Source of the DNA: Chamaecyparis obtusa
Taxonomy: Eukaryota; Streptophyta; Pinopsida; Cupressales; Cupressaceae
Assembly: GCA_027943335.1 (NCBI GenBank)
Contig: BSBK01001115.1
Coordinates: forward strand, 558,001-622,000
DNA length: 64,000 nt
Reading direction: 5' to 3'
Of the stretch, positions 24,911-36,608 are shown piece by piece; the first letter of the stretch is position 1; each line of letters begins with the position of its first letter. A model generated the notes under the pieces. The model did not search any database, was not told the origin of the DNA, and saw only the letters and a program-made list of their open reading frames with translations. The translations under genes and the position numbers were made by a program.

Positions 24911-27900
24911 AAAAAGTTAAGGTTGTGACACTCGCTAAGGACAAACATACTATACATTTTTCACTCTTTCCAATGGTGACAATTGTGAAAGGTTGAGATG
25001 ATAGCAAAGGCCAAATATGATGAGCAAGTGTGTGTTGGCATAATTGATGTAACTGATGGAGAGATCAAATGAGTATGTTATGACATGTGTTTGGTGTAGG
25101 TATGATGATAGGATGATTAGTAATGAGTTTTTCATTGATGTCAACTTAGTGGTTTTTCATTGACAATGTTCCTATTAGGATGAGATATGTTCTAGAGGTT
25201 GAATCTAACATTATGGTATGAGCTGGAGTGTGCGATCGTAAAGGAAGATCAAGTGATGTCTAAAGATGAGATATCCATAACTGCACTAGTTTATCTGATG
25301 TGTGTTGTGAGTTATGATTGTTTGAAGGTTGTCAAGGAAACAGAAGGAACAAGTTGAAACCGAGAAGTATTGATTTTATTATTGTGTCAAGTCAGTTTGG
25401 AGTCGACCATTGCGATTCAGGATGTGTGATCTTGATGATATTATTGGATTGCTGGTACAATTACATCAAGATTGTTGATCAGTGGACAAAGTTACAATAG
25501 GCAGAAGATCACTTAGTGGAAGGCATGCGAAGTTCTTGGAACTATTGGTCAGATCCATAACCAATGATGTTGCACTATGTTACGATAAGTGATTGCATGC
25601 TATATCTTGTGGATGTTGGTGGAGAAAATAGTGAGTGCTTCTGTATAAAATATTTTTCATAAAGGTAATAATGAAAAGTGGTGACTCAATTCTTTTTTTC
25701 TTAACTCAAAGATATAAGTGTGACTTGACTTAAAGCCCAACCTACCTTATCTTGATTTTACATATTGTTCAATTGGGGTTCATCAATGGGTGAGTTGAGG
25801 TAAGACTAGCCCACTGTAAATTAATACAAAAGAAATAAGAAATAAGCAAAAGATAAGTGACTATCAAAAGAAAAAGTTATGAAAGGTTGTGACACTAGAA
25901 AAATGACAAAAATGGTGAAGGGTTGTGCCTATTTTGAAGAGTGGTAATTGTGAAACATTATGATAATTGCAAAGGGTGACATGATAAATAGACGTGACTC
26001 TATCCCATATTGGAAGATACAAAGAGGAGAAGGTTTCAATTCAGGAGATTCAAATAAAATAAATGTGGGGTATAATATATTATTTAAAAAATTATTTTTT
26101 TATTAACTTAGAGGTATCTCCTTCACTCAACCTAGTGTCCAACCTGCCTTACCTTGGTCTTACATATTGCCAAGTTGGGGTTCAAGTAGAGGTGAGCTAA
26201 GGTAAGACTAGCCCTCTAAGCAATAATTGAAGAGACAAAGGATTAAGAAGAAAATAAGGAAGAGACTACTTAGAAAGGCAAAGTTATTAAAGGGGTGAAG
26301 TGAGGCAAGAAGAGTCATCTAAGAATTAATGGAATAGAAAAAAGATTGATAAAAAAAAAGGAATTGACCCCTTCAAAAGCTGAAGTTATATGAAAACTTG
26401 TATCACTCGTAAAAGAAAAAAATAGTGAAGGGTTTTGACTCTTTCGAAAGGGCAGGAGTTGTGAAATGTTGTGATGAGAGCAAAGAGTAGATATGATGAT
26501 CTGGTGCAACTCTCCACTCCATTCAAAGATATAAATGGGAGAATGTTTCATTTTAAAAGGAAATTCAAGTGAAATCGGTGTGTAAGATAATATATTATTC
26601 TCAAAAGCAACAATGAAAAGTGGTGACTCAATTTTTTTATTTTAATTCAAAGGTATCCCCGTGACTCAGCTTGTTGCCCAACCTGTCTTGCCTTGGTCTT
26701 ACATATTGTCAAGTTGGGGTTCAAGAAGGGGTGATTTGAGGCAAGGCTAGCCCTTTAAGAATGAATGAAAGAGAGAAAGGAATAAGAAAAAAACATAAGG
26801 AAGTGAATCTTTTAAAAGGAAAAGTTAAGTGAGGTTGTCACACTCGCTAAGAACAAAAATATTGTAGGTTTGTGACTCTTTCCAATGGTGACAATTGTGA
26901 AAGGTTGAGATGATAGCAAAGGCCAAATATGATGAGCAAGTAAGTTTTGGCATAACTGATGTAACTGATGCAGAGATCAGATGAGTATGTTATAACATGT
27001 GTTTGATGCAGGCATGATAATACGATGATTAGTTATGAGTTTGTCATTGATGTCAACTTAGCGATTATTGGTTGACAATGTTCCTATTAGGATGAGATAT
27101 GTTCCAGAGGTTGAATCTCACATTATGGTATGAGATCGAGTGTGCAATCATAAAGGAATATCAAGTGATGTCTAAAGATGAGATATCGATGATCGCACTA
27201 GTTTATCTTATTTGTGTTGTGAGTTATGATTGTAAGAACGTTGTTAGGGAAACATGAGGAACAAGTTGAAAACCAAAAGTGTTGATTTTATTATTGTGTC
27301 AAATCAGTGTGAGTCAATCGTTGTGATTCAGGATGTGTGATCTTAATGCTGTTGTAGGATTTCTCGTACAATTGCATCAAGATTGTTGATCGGTGGACAG
27401 AGTTACAGTAGGCAGAAGTTACTTAGTGGAAGGCAGAGGAAGTACTTGGAACTATTGGTTAGATCCGTAACCGATGATGTTGCATTGTGTTGCGATAAGT
27501 GTTTGCATGTTGTATCTTGTGCAAGTTGGTGGAGAAAATAGTTAGTGTTTTTGTATAAAATATTATTCATAAATACAATAATGAAAAGTGGCGACCCAAT
27601 TCTTTTTTTGTTATGTCAAAGATATAAATGTGACTCGACTTAGAGCCCAACCTGCCTTACATTGGTTTTACATATTGTGAAGTTGGGATTCATTAATGGG
27701 TGATTTGAGGCAAGACTAGCCCTCTAAAAATAGGTGTGACTCTCCCCAACATTGAAATATATAAAGTGGAGAAAGTTTCATTTGAAGACATTCAAGTGAA
27801 ATCAGTGTGCAGTATAATATATTATTCACAAAGGCAGCAATGAAAAGTGGTGACTAAATTTATATTTATATTTTGTTAACCTAAAGATATCCTCATGGTG

Positions 27901-29607
27901 CAGCTCAATGTCCAACCTGCCTTACCTTGGTCTTACATATTGTCAAGTTGGGGTTCAAGAAGGTGTGACCTGAGGCAAGACTAATCTTCTAAGAATTAAT
28001 GGAAGAGAAGAGAGAATAAGAAAAAGATAAGAAATTGATTCCTTAAAAAGGCAAGGTTATGAAAGCTTGTAACATTCGCAAAGGATAAAATTAGTGAAAG
28101 GTTCTGAATCTTTTGAAATGGTGGCAATTGTTAAAAGGTGTGATGAGTGCAAAGAGTAGACATGATGATGAGGTGCGACTCTGTCTCACATTCAATGATA
28201 TAAAGGAGAGAATGTTTCATTTAAAGATGAAATTTAATTGAAATCAATGTGCGATATAATATATTATTCACGAAGGCAACAATGAAATGTTGTGACTAAA
28301 GTTTTTTGTTTTTTTTTTGTTAAATCAAAGGTATCACCGTGACTCAGCTCAATGTCCAACTTGTCTTATTTTGGGCTTACATATTATCAAGTTGGGGTTC
28401 AATAACGGGTGAGCTGAGGAAAGAGTAGCGCCCTAAGAATTAATGAAATAGAAAAAGGAATAAGAAAAAAATAAGTGACTCGTTTAAAAGGAAAAGTTAC
28501 GAAAGGTTGTGACACTCACTAAGGACAAAAATAATGTAGGTTTGTGACTCTTTCGAATGGTGACAATTGTGAAAAGTTGAGAGGATTTTAAAGGGCATAT
28601 ATGATGAGGAAGTGTGTGTTGGAAAAACTGATGTAATTGATTTAGAGATCAGATGAGTATATTATGACATTTGTTTGATGCAGGTATGATGATAGTATGA
28701 TCAAGTATGAGTTTGTCATTGATGTCAACTTAGTGGTTGTTGGTTGACAATAATCCTATTAGGATGAGATATGTTCCAGAGGTTGAATCTCGCATTAAGG
28801 TATGAGTTGGAGTGTGCAATCGTAAAGGAATATCAAGTGATGTCTAAAGATGAGATATCGATGAGGGCACTAGTTTATCTTATGTGCGTTGAGAGTTATG
28901 ATAGTTTGAAGGTTGTCATGGAAACATGAGGAACAAGTTGAAACCCAAAAGTATTGATTTTATTATTGTGTCAAATCAGTGTGGAGTCAATCGTTGTGAT
29001 TCAGGATGTGTGATCTTAATGATGTTGGATTGCTCATACAATCGCATAAAGATTGTGGATCATTGGACAGAGGTACAGTAGGGAGAAGATTACTTAGTGG
29101 AAGGCACCGAAAGTTCTTGGAACTATCGGTCGGATCTATTACCGATGATTTTGCACTGTGTTGCAATCAGTGATTGCATGCTATATATTGTGCAAGTTGG
29201 CCGAGAAAATAGTTAGTGGTTTTGTATAAAATATTATTTATAAATGCAATTTTGAAAAGTAGCAACTCAATTCTTTTTTTCTTACCTCAAATATATAAAT
29301 GTGGCTCGACTTAGAGCCCAACCTCCTACATTGGTTTTACATATTGTCAAGTTGGGATTCATTAATGGGGGAGTTGAGGCAAGACTAGCAAATGACAGAA
29401 ATGATGAAGGGTTGTGACTCTTTTGAAGGGGCAGGCAATTGTGAAACATTATGATGATTCCAAAGGGTAGACATGATAAAGAGATATGAATCTCCGCTAC
29501 ATTGGAATATACAAAGGGGAGAAGGTTTCAATTTAAGAGATTCAAGTGAAATGAATAATAGGTATAATATATTATTTAATAAGTCATTTTTTCACTAAAA
29601 CCTTCCA
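24911..29607. repeat. Array block B, copy 3
   Basis: Uninterrupted B block of about 4.70 kb with the fullest set of E modules: 25032-25663, 26943-27573 and 28617-29244. It is the best reference for the ancestral unit. Empty insertion sites are near 27430 (copia) and 27799 (solo LTR). Confidence 0.85.
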
Positions 29608-31173
29608 ACATTGAATTTGGAAAGAAGCCACAGAGAGCATCTGTCCCATCAGAAGTTGCAAAAGGTTGCGAGGTCAGCTGAGAATGAAATGTCATTATGT
29701 GTTCAACATAGGAAAGACTTAAATGAAGAAGTAAGGTGGTTTATTAAGCCTTAAAGAAGACCTTTTTTCATGCCTTCAAAGACCTGAGTCACCTTAAACT
29801 CAGCAGGAACGTGCCCTATATGCATGCAAGTGGGTATATTAAGGCAATAATGAGCAATTAAGAGGCAGATATCAACCACTGACACATGTAGCCAAAAGTT
29901 TTGGACAGTTCCAAGCATTTAGGAGAGTAGAGGTAGCATCTTGGAGTCTTTTTACGAGTTGACACAAGAAAAACAGATTGAAAAGGTCAAGATTCTTTTC
30001 ACTAACACCTACTTTGTGTAGTTTCAACAGTCAAGCAAGCTGGTTGACCTTTCCAGCACCCAACGAAGTTAGCAAATTTCAAGGAAAGCTTCATTTACTA
30101 CCTGGCAGGTGTCCTGTATTTGCTGGTTTTGGTTAGTTATGCAGGAGGTATGCCTACTTTGGCAAAACATCATTGTATTAGGAGATAGAACTTGATTGTA
30201 AATCAACATTAACAGCTATCAAACACTTTCAACTCAGTTTTTCTGAGAAAATACTGTAAAACAGACCTGTATGCAGCTGTAAAAGTATCATTTATCAATA
30301 AAGGAACCATTTTTTGCCTTCTTTAATCTATATTTTGTGTGCAACTCTGAGTCATTGATGTGGTTTTGAGACAGCTTAGACAGTCCTTGATTTTCTATCT
30401 CATTCCAAGCACCTGTATGCAGAAATATGTATATTTTAGGCAGGTTGTAGGTCATGCTATTTGCTTATACAGCTCTTAGTTGTGAAAACATCTGATTTTC
30501 TCTTAAGACTATAGAACTACAACTTCTCCATGGACCAATCATGCACAAATATGACAAAAACTTGAGCTGTGCATAATTGAGTTTGTTTATTGGAAATATT
30601 GTGTATGCAAAAATAGCAGTACAGGTCAAGAACATTTGGCATATCACCTACTTAGGTTCTAGTTTTCATTTTAATATCATTTTTTGCCCCTTCTCTTTGT
30701 GAAGCAACAAAAGGTTAGACTAGTTTAAGTGTGAAACTAAGGGAACCAGCCCTCTCTGGAGATTGATCCCGAATCTATAGGCAACCCACAAGCCTCAGGA
30801 TGTTTCCATGCTATCTACTGAGGATAGAGTCGACAGTTCACTCTCTGTAGGGTGCGATCAGATAATTAATAACACTAACATATCATCTTGCATGCTTGTT
30901 AAAATCACATAGCATGAAAAAAGTTATGATAGCACAAACCCCCAAAGGAGTACCATCTCTCATAAGGTGGGGCTGCATTCAAGTTTCAATCACCTTATGA
31001 CTAATAGTGACGGAGATGGATCCAACCTTAATCCATAACTATACAAACACACAAGGTTTATATAAGTCTCTGAGCCCCTCACTCTTACCCATAGGAGAGA
31101 ACCACTCACCACCAATGGAATAATGTGGGGATCTATTTTTGCAGGAGCAAAAGCTTGCCTATAAAATTGAAGC
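29608..31173. repeat. Array block A, copy 4 (right border)
   Basis: Last A block. After the shared end ATAAAATTGAAGC, the sequence switches to CATGAAAGGCTTACC, which is not in the array, instead of the B start AAAAGTTAAG. Confidence 0.8.
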
Positions 31174-32137
31174 CATGAAAGGCTTACCAAGGATGCTATA
31201 GACGTTTAGGGCAGATTCTTGAACTTTTCACTCTCAAAGGTGAATAAGTTGAGATTTTATTACATGGACAAAGGAAAACTGAGCTAAAATACTCTTAATT
31301 ATCTACAAGTTGAACTGTGTTTCAGCTAGATTGTTGTGTCATTTCAATTCCACAGGGGTAGAGAGGATTTTCTTCGTAAAGTTAACAAGTAAATTAGACA
31401 TCTGTTTTCTTGTTTTATATGTTTCAAGTAGCAAACATTTTAGTCCCTGTGAGTTCTCTATGAAAACTGACACTGTGTTCGCATGCATTACAAACCCTTA
31501 TTCAAACTATCTTTGGTCTATAACGGTCACTATGTTCTATTGGTTGTTAGTTGAAAAGATTGCATAGAAACCTATTAGAATTCTCATTCTTGTTCTTAAA
31601 ACTTACAGTGTAAGTCACTGTGATCACACTAGGATGTCTCATTTAGCACGAAGAATGCCACTAATCATTCTGGTTAAATTTGCATGCAATGAAACACTGT
31701 AAAATAAAAATCATTTAACAGAACTCCATATCCATAAGTGTAATAAAACAGGCATGAGCAGGTAGGAAAATCATTGAAAGTTTTTAGCGGAAAATAACAT
31801 TAGAAATTCGTTGTAGCCTTCAAAAGCATTTCTATAGTTAATTGACTGAATTTACAATGACAAGCTCCTCATAATTTCTATAGGAATTGAAATCTAGACC
31901 AAATCAGACAAATCTGATTGGTCCATAAACGAAACTCTCCTTTTGAATAAATTAACCATCCACCCATTTTTCCAAAAGTGACTTAGAATCAAAGTTTTAT
32001 TTCAAAACATACCAAGACAAATTAATTAACATGAATTTTCTGAAAAATTGGTCTACGTTAGCATCTTAAAATACCCGCTAGATCTACAATCCAGATTCCA
32101 CCATAATAAAACTAATTCTAGGGCAAATATATCATAC
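31174..32137. other. Lower-copy sequence without recognised features
   Basis: This is not repeated elsewhere in the window. There are short open frames only (for example 31310-31567, plus). It may be intron or downstream sequence of the minus-strand exon-like segments at 32138-33201, but I could not identify a gene. Confidence 0.35.
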
Positions 32138-32318
32138 CTTCTCCCAGAAGCCAGGGATTACCATGTTCTTGTTCCAGCCATTGTATCTCTCAAAGGGAAT
32201 AGAAAAATTGAAGCAGTGAAAATGTTGTCTGAATCCATCCACATGAAACACGTCACAGATGGGTTGTTGTATAAGAAATGGATATCTAACCCACATTCCC
32301 ACAAATCCTTACTGCCAT
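32138..32318 (-). other. Exon-like segment, unidentified product
   Basis: The minus strand is open here and ends GAGAAG|GTATGA, a good plant splice donor. The frame ending at the donor reads MWVRYPFLIQQPICDV and later GWNKNMVIPGFWEK. A start-side splice acceptor in that frame is not obvious, and the plus strand is also open (32048-32326). I do not recognise a family. It could be a downstream exon of the gene whose exons lie at 32390-33201, or chance. Confidence 0.25.
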
Positions 32319-32389
32319 ACTTCTAAAGCATACCAGACCTTGCAGCCGCAGATTAGATTAGTCCACCTTATTTTTGTAAGACTTCATCA

Positions 32390-32611
32390 TCACATTGGAA
32401 CCCCGAGAAGTAACACGGGGCAAAGAGCTTCCCCTTTTACCAACATAAAGGGCACAACATTAAGATCTTCCCTTCCTTGGTTCCTTTCTTTGTTGATTTC
32501 TTCTGCACTAAGAACTTTATACTTTGTTTTCATTTTCATTTTGTTCTCCACTCGGATTTCACTGTCCACTTTTTGACAATTCTGGGTGGTTTGTGACATG
32601 TATTTCCCATC
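32390..32611 (-). other. Exon-like segment of an unidentified minus-strand gene
   Basis: It starts after a TTTCATAG acceptor at 32612. It reads in phase 0 from the 63-nt exons upstream: DGKYMSQTTQNCQ, then a lysine-rich run, KYKVLSAEEINKER, to a stop at 32390-32392. The VLSAEEI segment and the leucine-rich tail faintly recall the N-terminal part of Ariadne-type ubiquitin ligases, but I would not name it on this basis. A frameshift near the end would extend it (YFSGFQCDDEV), so it may be a pseudogene fragment. Confidence 0.35.
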
Positions 32612-32951
32612 CTATGAAACATTCCAAGAAAAATTTAGAACAAACCCCACACAATGCATATTTTAAGAGCCTTTCATATACTCCATACACAAAAATATAA
32701 TGAAATGCTTACACAACAATACAAGGGTAAACGATAAAAACCTGATTTTGATGCCCTGCTTAACACAAGTAAATGCCAAGAACAAAGAAATAATCTGACA
32801 CACTGCGTGCCTTCTTCCATTTGTTGAAAGTACAAATAAAAAAGAAACATATGATCAATGAAAACTTCCAATATTTCTCAACCCACTTGGCAAATAATAA
32901 TAGAGACAGTGATTTTAATTCCTCAATTCAACAGAAAATGTTGTGACTCAC

Positions 32952-33014
32952 TTCTTGGGTGTCTGTGAACAGCTTATAAATCGTTTTCTCCATGCTTGAG
33001 AATTTTGAAATTAC
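32952..33014 (-). other. 63-nt exon-like segment, copy 2
   Basis: It is bounded by TTTTTGCAG (acceptor) and GTGAGT (donor) on the minus strand. It encodes 21 residues, containing MEKTIYKLFTDTQE, in phase 0. It is a duplicate of 33139-33201, and either or both copies can be spliced to 32611 without changing frame. Confidence 0.45.
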
Positions 33015-33138
33015 CTGCAAAAAGTAATAAAATATGAAAGCCAATCTCAATCAATATTTCTCAACCCACTTGGCAAGCAAATAATAACAAAGACAGTGAT
33101 TTCAATTCCTTGATTTAACAGAAAATGATGTGACTCAC

Positions 33139-33201
33139 TTCTTGGGTGTCTGTGAACAGCTTATAAATCATTTTCTCCATGCTTGAGAATTTTGAAATTA
33201 C
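33139..33201 (-). other. 63-nt exon-like segment, copy 1
   Basis: Flanked by a GCAG acceptor and a GTGAGT donor. It contains MEKMIYKLFTDTQE, and its ATG is a possible translation start. Upstream (33202-33620) is AT-rich sequence containing ATCCCGCCATT near 33560, which could be promoter or 5' leader. No TATA box stands out. Confidence 0.4.
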
Positions 33202-33896
33202 CTGCAAAACGTTAAAAAATATGAAAGGCAATCTCAATTTAGGCTTATTTAAAATGGTTTGAGAGTTTTGTTTGCTTTATTTCTTTAACGACTCTTTTCC
33301 CATTTGAATTGCTAATCAACAGACATTTCAATTTGTAACAAACAATTCGCGAGATAGTTGAATTTGCAACGGAAATTGAAAGCTAATTTTGCTTTATTTC
33401 TTTAACAGGCATTTCGTTATTTGAATTGCTAACCTGAAGAGCTTGTTCAAATTTGAATTTGAAACAGACACTTAACTACATTACACGGAGAAGAAAAACA
33501 AAAAGCAAACTGGGGTTTTGGTGGCTGGCGCGGATAAGAAAATGCAATTTTTTTAAATGGCGGGATTTTATTATTATCAATATTTTGTTTGCCGTGTGGC
33601 TCTTTACAGCCGACACGTTAATTTTTTTTTTGGGTCAGTAAAGGACCGAAGCCGGATTTATATTAATATATTTAATATATAATCAATATAAAGAGTTTTA
33701 AGATCAAAAGCACTATGAGTATGGTCTTAGAAGTTGAAGGTGCAACAAATATGAAGCAACAATGCTCAGCACCATTTCAAAATCCTTTCAAAACTTCACC
33801 AGTCTAGTTTAAACCAGAGTTAGATGGCGCAATTAACCACAGATATCTATATTAATGCAAAAATTATGAGTTCTTGAGAGGAAAATTGCACCAGAA

Positions 33897-34353
33897 CTAG
33901 TCTGATGCAAAAGAGGAGTCATGTTCTAAGCTCTCAGTTGAGGATTTGCGGGCATCATCACCCTCCCCTTGGGAAAAGATCATATTTCCCTGATCCATTC
34001 TAACTGCTACATCTTCTTCCTCATCGTCGGAATCCTCATAGTTGGCCTCAACCCCTACAGAAGCTATCCTTGTCCGCTTCAGACTCTTCCTCTGCAACTG
34101 CCCTTGAAGCAACCACAGATTCATTCGCCTCCTCCTCGTCAGCATCTAAGGAAACCGGGCTGCCAAGGTCGTCCATCCTTTTGTCATATCTGTATTTATA
34201 AACCCATTCCACAGTGGCATCCAGGTTGTCACCATGAGTAGAGTCCATGCCTTCTTCAATTCTTAAAAATCTTGAGAGAAACTTCAGGGCTTTCTTCATC
34301 CCAACCGGCCTCATTTCCTTGGGTTTTATGCCAATAAAGAAGCAGGGGACCAT
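33897..34353 (-). pseudogene. Acidic ORF downstream of LINE RNase H
   Basis: Two overlapping minus-strand frames share one coding run with a frame change near 34050. The first (34353-34048) has PVGMKKALKFLSRFLRIEEG and an Asp/Glu-rich stretch. The second (34145-33897) ends EHDSSFASD. This is either the C-terminal tail of the LINE ORF2, out of frame with RNase H, or the fragment of a separate acidic protein carried in the LINE 3' region. I do not recognise a domain. Confidence 0.4.
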
Positions 34354-34379
34354 TTGCAGGGAAATGGTGATGAACTGAG

Positions 34380-34830
34380 TTAAGAGAGGATGGGTTGGTC
34401 ATCAGATGCGACTAATTTCATGTATGTACCACTGGCTGCAAAACTTGCTAATTCATCCGCTTTGGAATTTCCCTCATGGAAAACGTGGTTAGTCATTGTG
34501 GATTTGAATTTGTTAATTAGATTTAAAATAATTTTTAAAGACGCTTGTAATCTCCAATTAGATATTGCCCCTGACCTGACTGCATTTATCACAATCATTG
34601 AGTCTCCCTCGATTTCCACTCTATTCAAACCTAATTCCTTAGCCAAAGCTAACCCATGAAGTAGTGCTTTGAGTTCAGCCATATTATTAGTGTCTGGATC
34701 CAGAGGAATAGTCAATTTTGCTAAAATCTTCCCTTCTAAAGAATGAATGATGCAACCCGCACCTGAAGAACTTGGATTTCCTTTTGAGGCACCATCAAAA
34801 TTAAGCTTGAACTAGCCTGGGGAAGGAGAC
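34380..34830 (-). pseudogene. LINE RNase H domain
   Basis: RVT_3-type RNase H, which degrades the RNA of RNA-DNA hybrids. Visible in order are FKLNFDGASKGNPSSSG (first Asp), NNMAELKALLHGL (Glu), VEIEGDSMIVI (Asp) and GNSKADELASFA (last Asp), so all four acidic positions remain. One stop lies upstream near 34815, separating it from the rest of ORF2. RNase H of this type is characteristic of a subset of plant L1 elements. Confidence 0.88.
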
Positions 34831-35249
34831 TTCCAAACACAAGACACTCTTTGAAAGTGGTTAGTTTTGCAACCTTTGCCAATGGTTGTCGAAGTTTTGA
34901 GACCATGCTAGCATTTGATCATCTCATCATCCCAACTAGTATAGAACTTGTGTCTAGTTGATTGAGGTTGAATCTGAGAATTCATGATCTCCACTATTGC
35001 TGCCTCAATTTTATTAAGAATAGACTCAATTTCTATAGCTTTCTCCTAGAAAAGCCTCCTATTTCTCTCTTTCCAGATTTCCCATATTAATATGGAAGTA
35101 GAGATGATCCAAAGATTACCACATAAGCTTTCTTCATAAAGTGTGGGTCATGAAAGAAAATAAGACTGGATTTATTGGGAAAGAGCAAAGGACCAATTTA
35201 ATTTCGAACACAACCAATTCCAGCATTTGTTGGCAAAGGGACATGTTAC

Positions 35250-36608
35250 AACAAATGATTGTAATCCTCTTCGTTATTGAGGCAAAGAGAACATCTAGAT
35301 GGACCCAAATATCCCATTTTTAAAAACCTATCTGCTGTCAAGATCCTGCCCTGAGATGATGCCCACATGAAAACTCCTGCCTTCGAGAGACAAACCTTGT
35401 TCCAACATAATTATGTCGGGATTGTGACTGATTTCTGAAGAGGACCTTAAATGATTTTGTATCCATCCTTAACATTGTAAATTTCATTTTTAGACCCATT
35501 CCATATGATTTCGTCCCTCCCATGTTTGAGAAAGAAAGATCTGCCCTTCATAATTTATTTTAAAGAGCTTAGTTCTTGAGGGTCAACCCTTAAGCCTGAG
35601 AAATCTTTATAATTCCAAGAGTCGTCTACTGCAAAGGAAGAAGAGGGGATGGTGTAGTCTTTGACTAATGGGCCCCAAGCCGACAGACAAATATGACTAA
35701 TATGATTCAAAGCTGATATTGAATGAATAATTGGATAGCCTCCCCATGAATCTTCCCAAAACCGAGCTAAATTACCTTCTCTGATGTTCCAAGTTATGTT
35801 GTTGTCCACTATGTCTTGATTTGGAGATAAAATTTCATATTCTAGAGCCTCTAGGAAAGTCTTTGATGCGGAAAACCTCTGAAAACAAACCATTACCTAG
35901 ATATTTACCTCTACGATGACCCATTTATAATCTTAATTTTTCACTAATTTCCAATAGAGTTTAGCTCCTAAAGCTTGATTCTGCCACATATGATTTTTTA
36001 TCCCTGTGCCTCTTACTGATATAGGTTTGCATATGTTCTCCCAAGAGATAAGTTTGAATTTTCTGCTAGGATTTGTGCCTTGCCAAAAGAAGTCCCTTAA
36101 CTTCTTCACGATGTCCATATAACCATTCATTGATAGGGGGATGCAAGACATGAGATAGATGGGGATAGCAGCCAATGTTGCTTTGATCATGACAATTCTG
36201 TCCGCTCAAGAGAACCATTTAGATTTTCAGTTATCCATTTTGTTGTCCAATCTTTTATTGATGGGCTTCCAAACCCCAGTAGTTCTAAGTGTTTGATCAA
36301 TGGGAATTCCCAAATAGGAACATGGAAGAGAGTCTACTTTGAATGTTATAATAGATTCAATTTTTTGCTGCATTTTCTTTTTGGTATGGAAGAAAAAAAT
36401 CACTGATTTATCCTTGTTGACTGCCTGTCTAGAGGCTTGAGCATATTTTTCTAAAATTGCCTTGAATTGAGTGGCTTCCCTAACTGAGTCAAAGCCGAAG
36501 AGAAGAGTGTCATCTGCAAATTGTCGGTGCATGACAGGACATACTGTGGAAGTAATTAACTTCCAATTGTTACACAATCTCACAACTTTGGTTTCCAAAG
36601 GATATCCC
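35250..36608 (-). pseudogene. LINE reverse transcriptase (C-terminal half) and zf-RVT
   Basis: Broken minus-strand frames at 36598-36227, 36190-35933, 35893-35555 and 35523-35338. RT has HRQFADDTLLFG (catalytic Asp pair), NKDKSVIFF and CSYLGIPI. The thumb has IKATLAAIPIYLMSC, LRDFFWQG and WENICKP. The zf-RVT part near 35400-35250 has VCLSKAGVFMWASSQGRI and CSLCLNNEEDYNHLL. At least three stops and frameshifts separate the pieces. The family spacing is normal for plant L1 ORF2, so only point decay and 5' truncation are seen. Confidence 0.88.

Larger units (their letters stand above)
4054..31173. repeat. Higher-order tandem array, A-B-A-B-A-B-A, three units of about 6.0-6.3 kb
   Basis: Four copies of a 1.56-kb block A begin at about 4061, 17311, 23347 and 29608. 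They are separated by three B blocks made of related sub-monomers. After removing two transposon insertions from the first unit, unit lengths are about 6200, 6036 and 6261 bp. Corresponding positions in successive units are more alike than neighbouring sub-monomers within a unit, which is the signature of a higher-order repeat spread by unequal exchange. The array starts and ends with block A. Flanking sequence on both sides is not repeated here. No gene, rRNA or centromere-specific element is visible inside it, apart from the later insertions. Confidence 0.85.
32868..33240. repeat. Tandem duplication, 187-bp step, containing an exon
   Basis: AATATTTCTCAACCCACTTGG and the roughly 170 bases after it occur at about 32868 and again at about 33054, with few differences. 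Each copy contains one 63-nt exon-like segment with both splice sites. Confidence 0.85.
33622..36608 (-). mobile_element. 5'-truncated plant LINE (L1-like), decayed
   Basis: This minus-strand non-LTR retrotransposon keeps the C-terminal half of ORF2: RT palm and thumb, a zf-RVT cysteine motif, RNase H and an acidic tail. It ends at an A10 tract (T10 on plus at 33622-33631) that is probably its poly(A) tail. The endonuclease and the first half of RT are missing, as is usual for incompletely reverse-transcribed copies. It lies immediately upstream of the minus-strand exon cluster at 32138-33201. No clear target duplication was found. Confidence 0.8.

Noticed and set aside
4061..31173. Block A as the LTR of a tandemly linked LTR retrotransposon
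   Set aside because: A has no TG..CA ends, primer site or polypurine tract at its borders, and there is no gag or pol between copies. An ordinary segmental tandem array fits better, although a non-autonomous element is not fully excluded.
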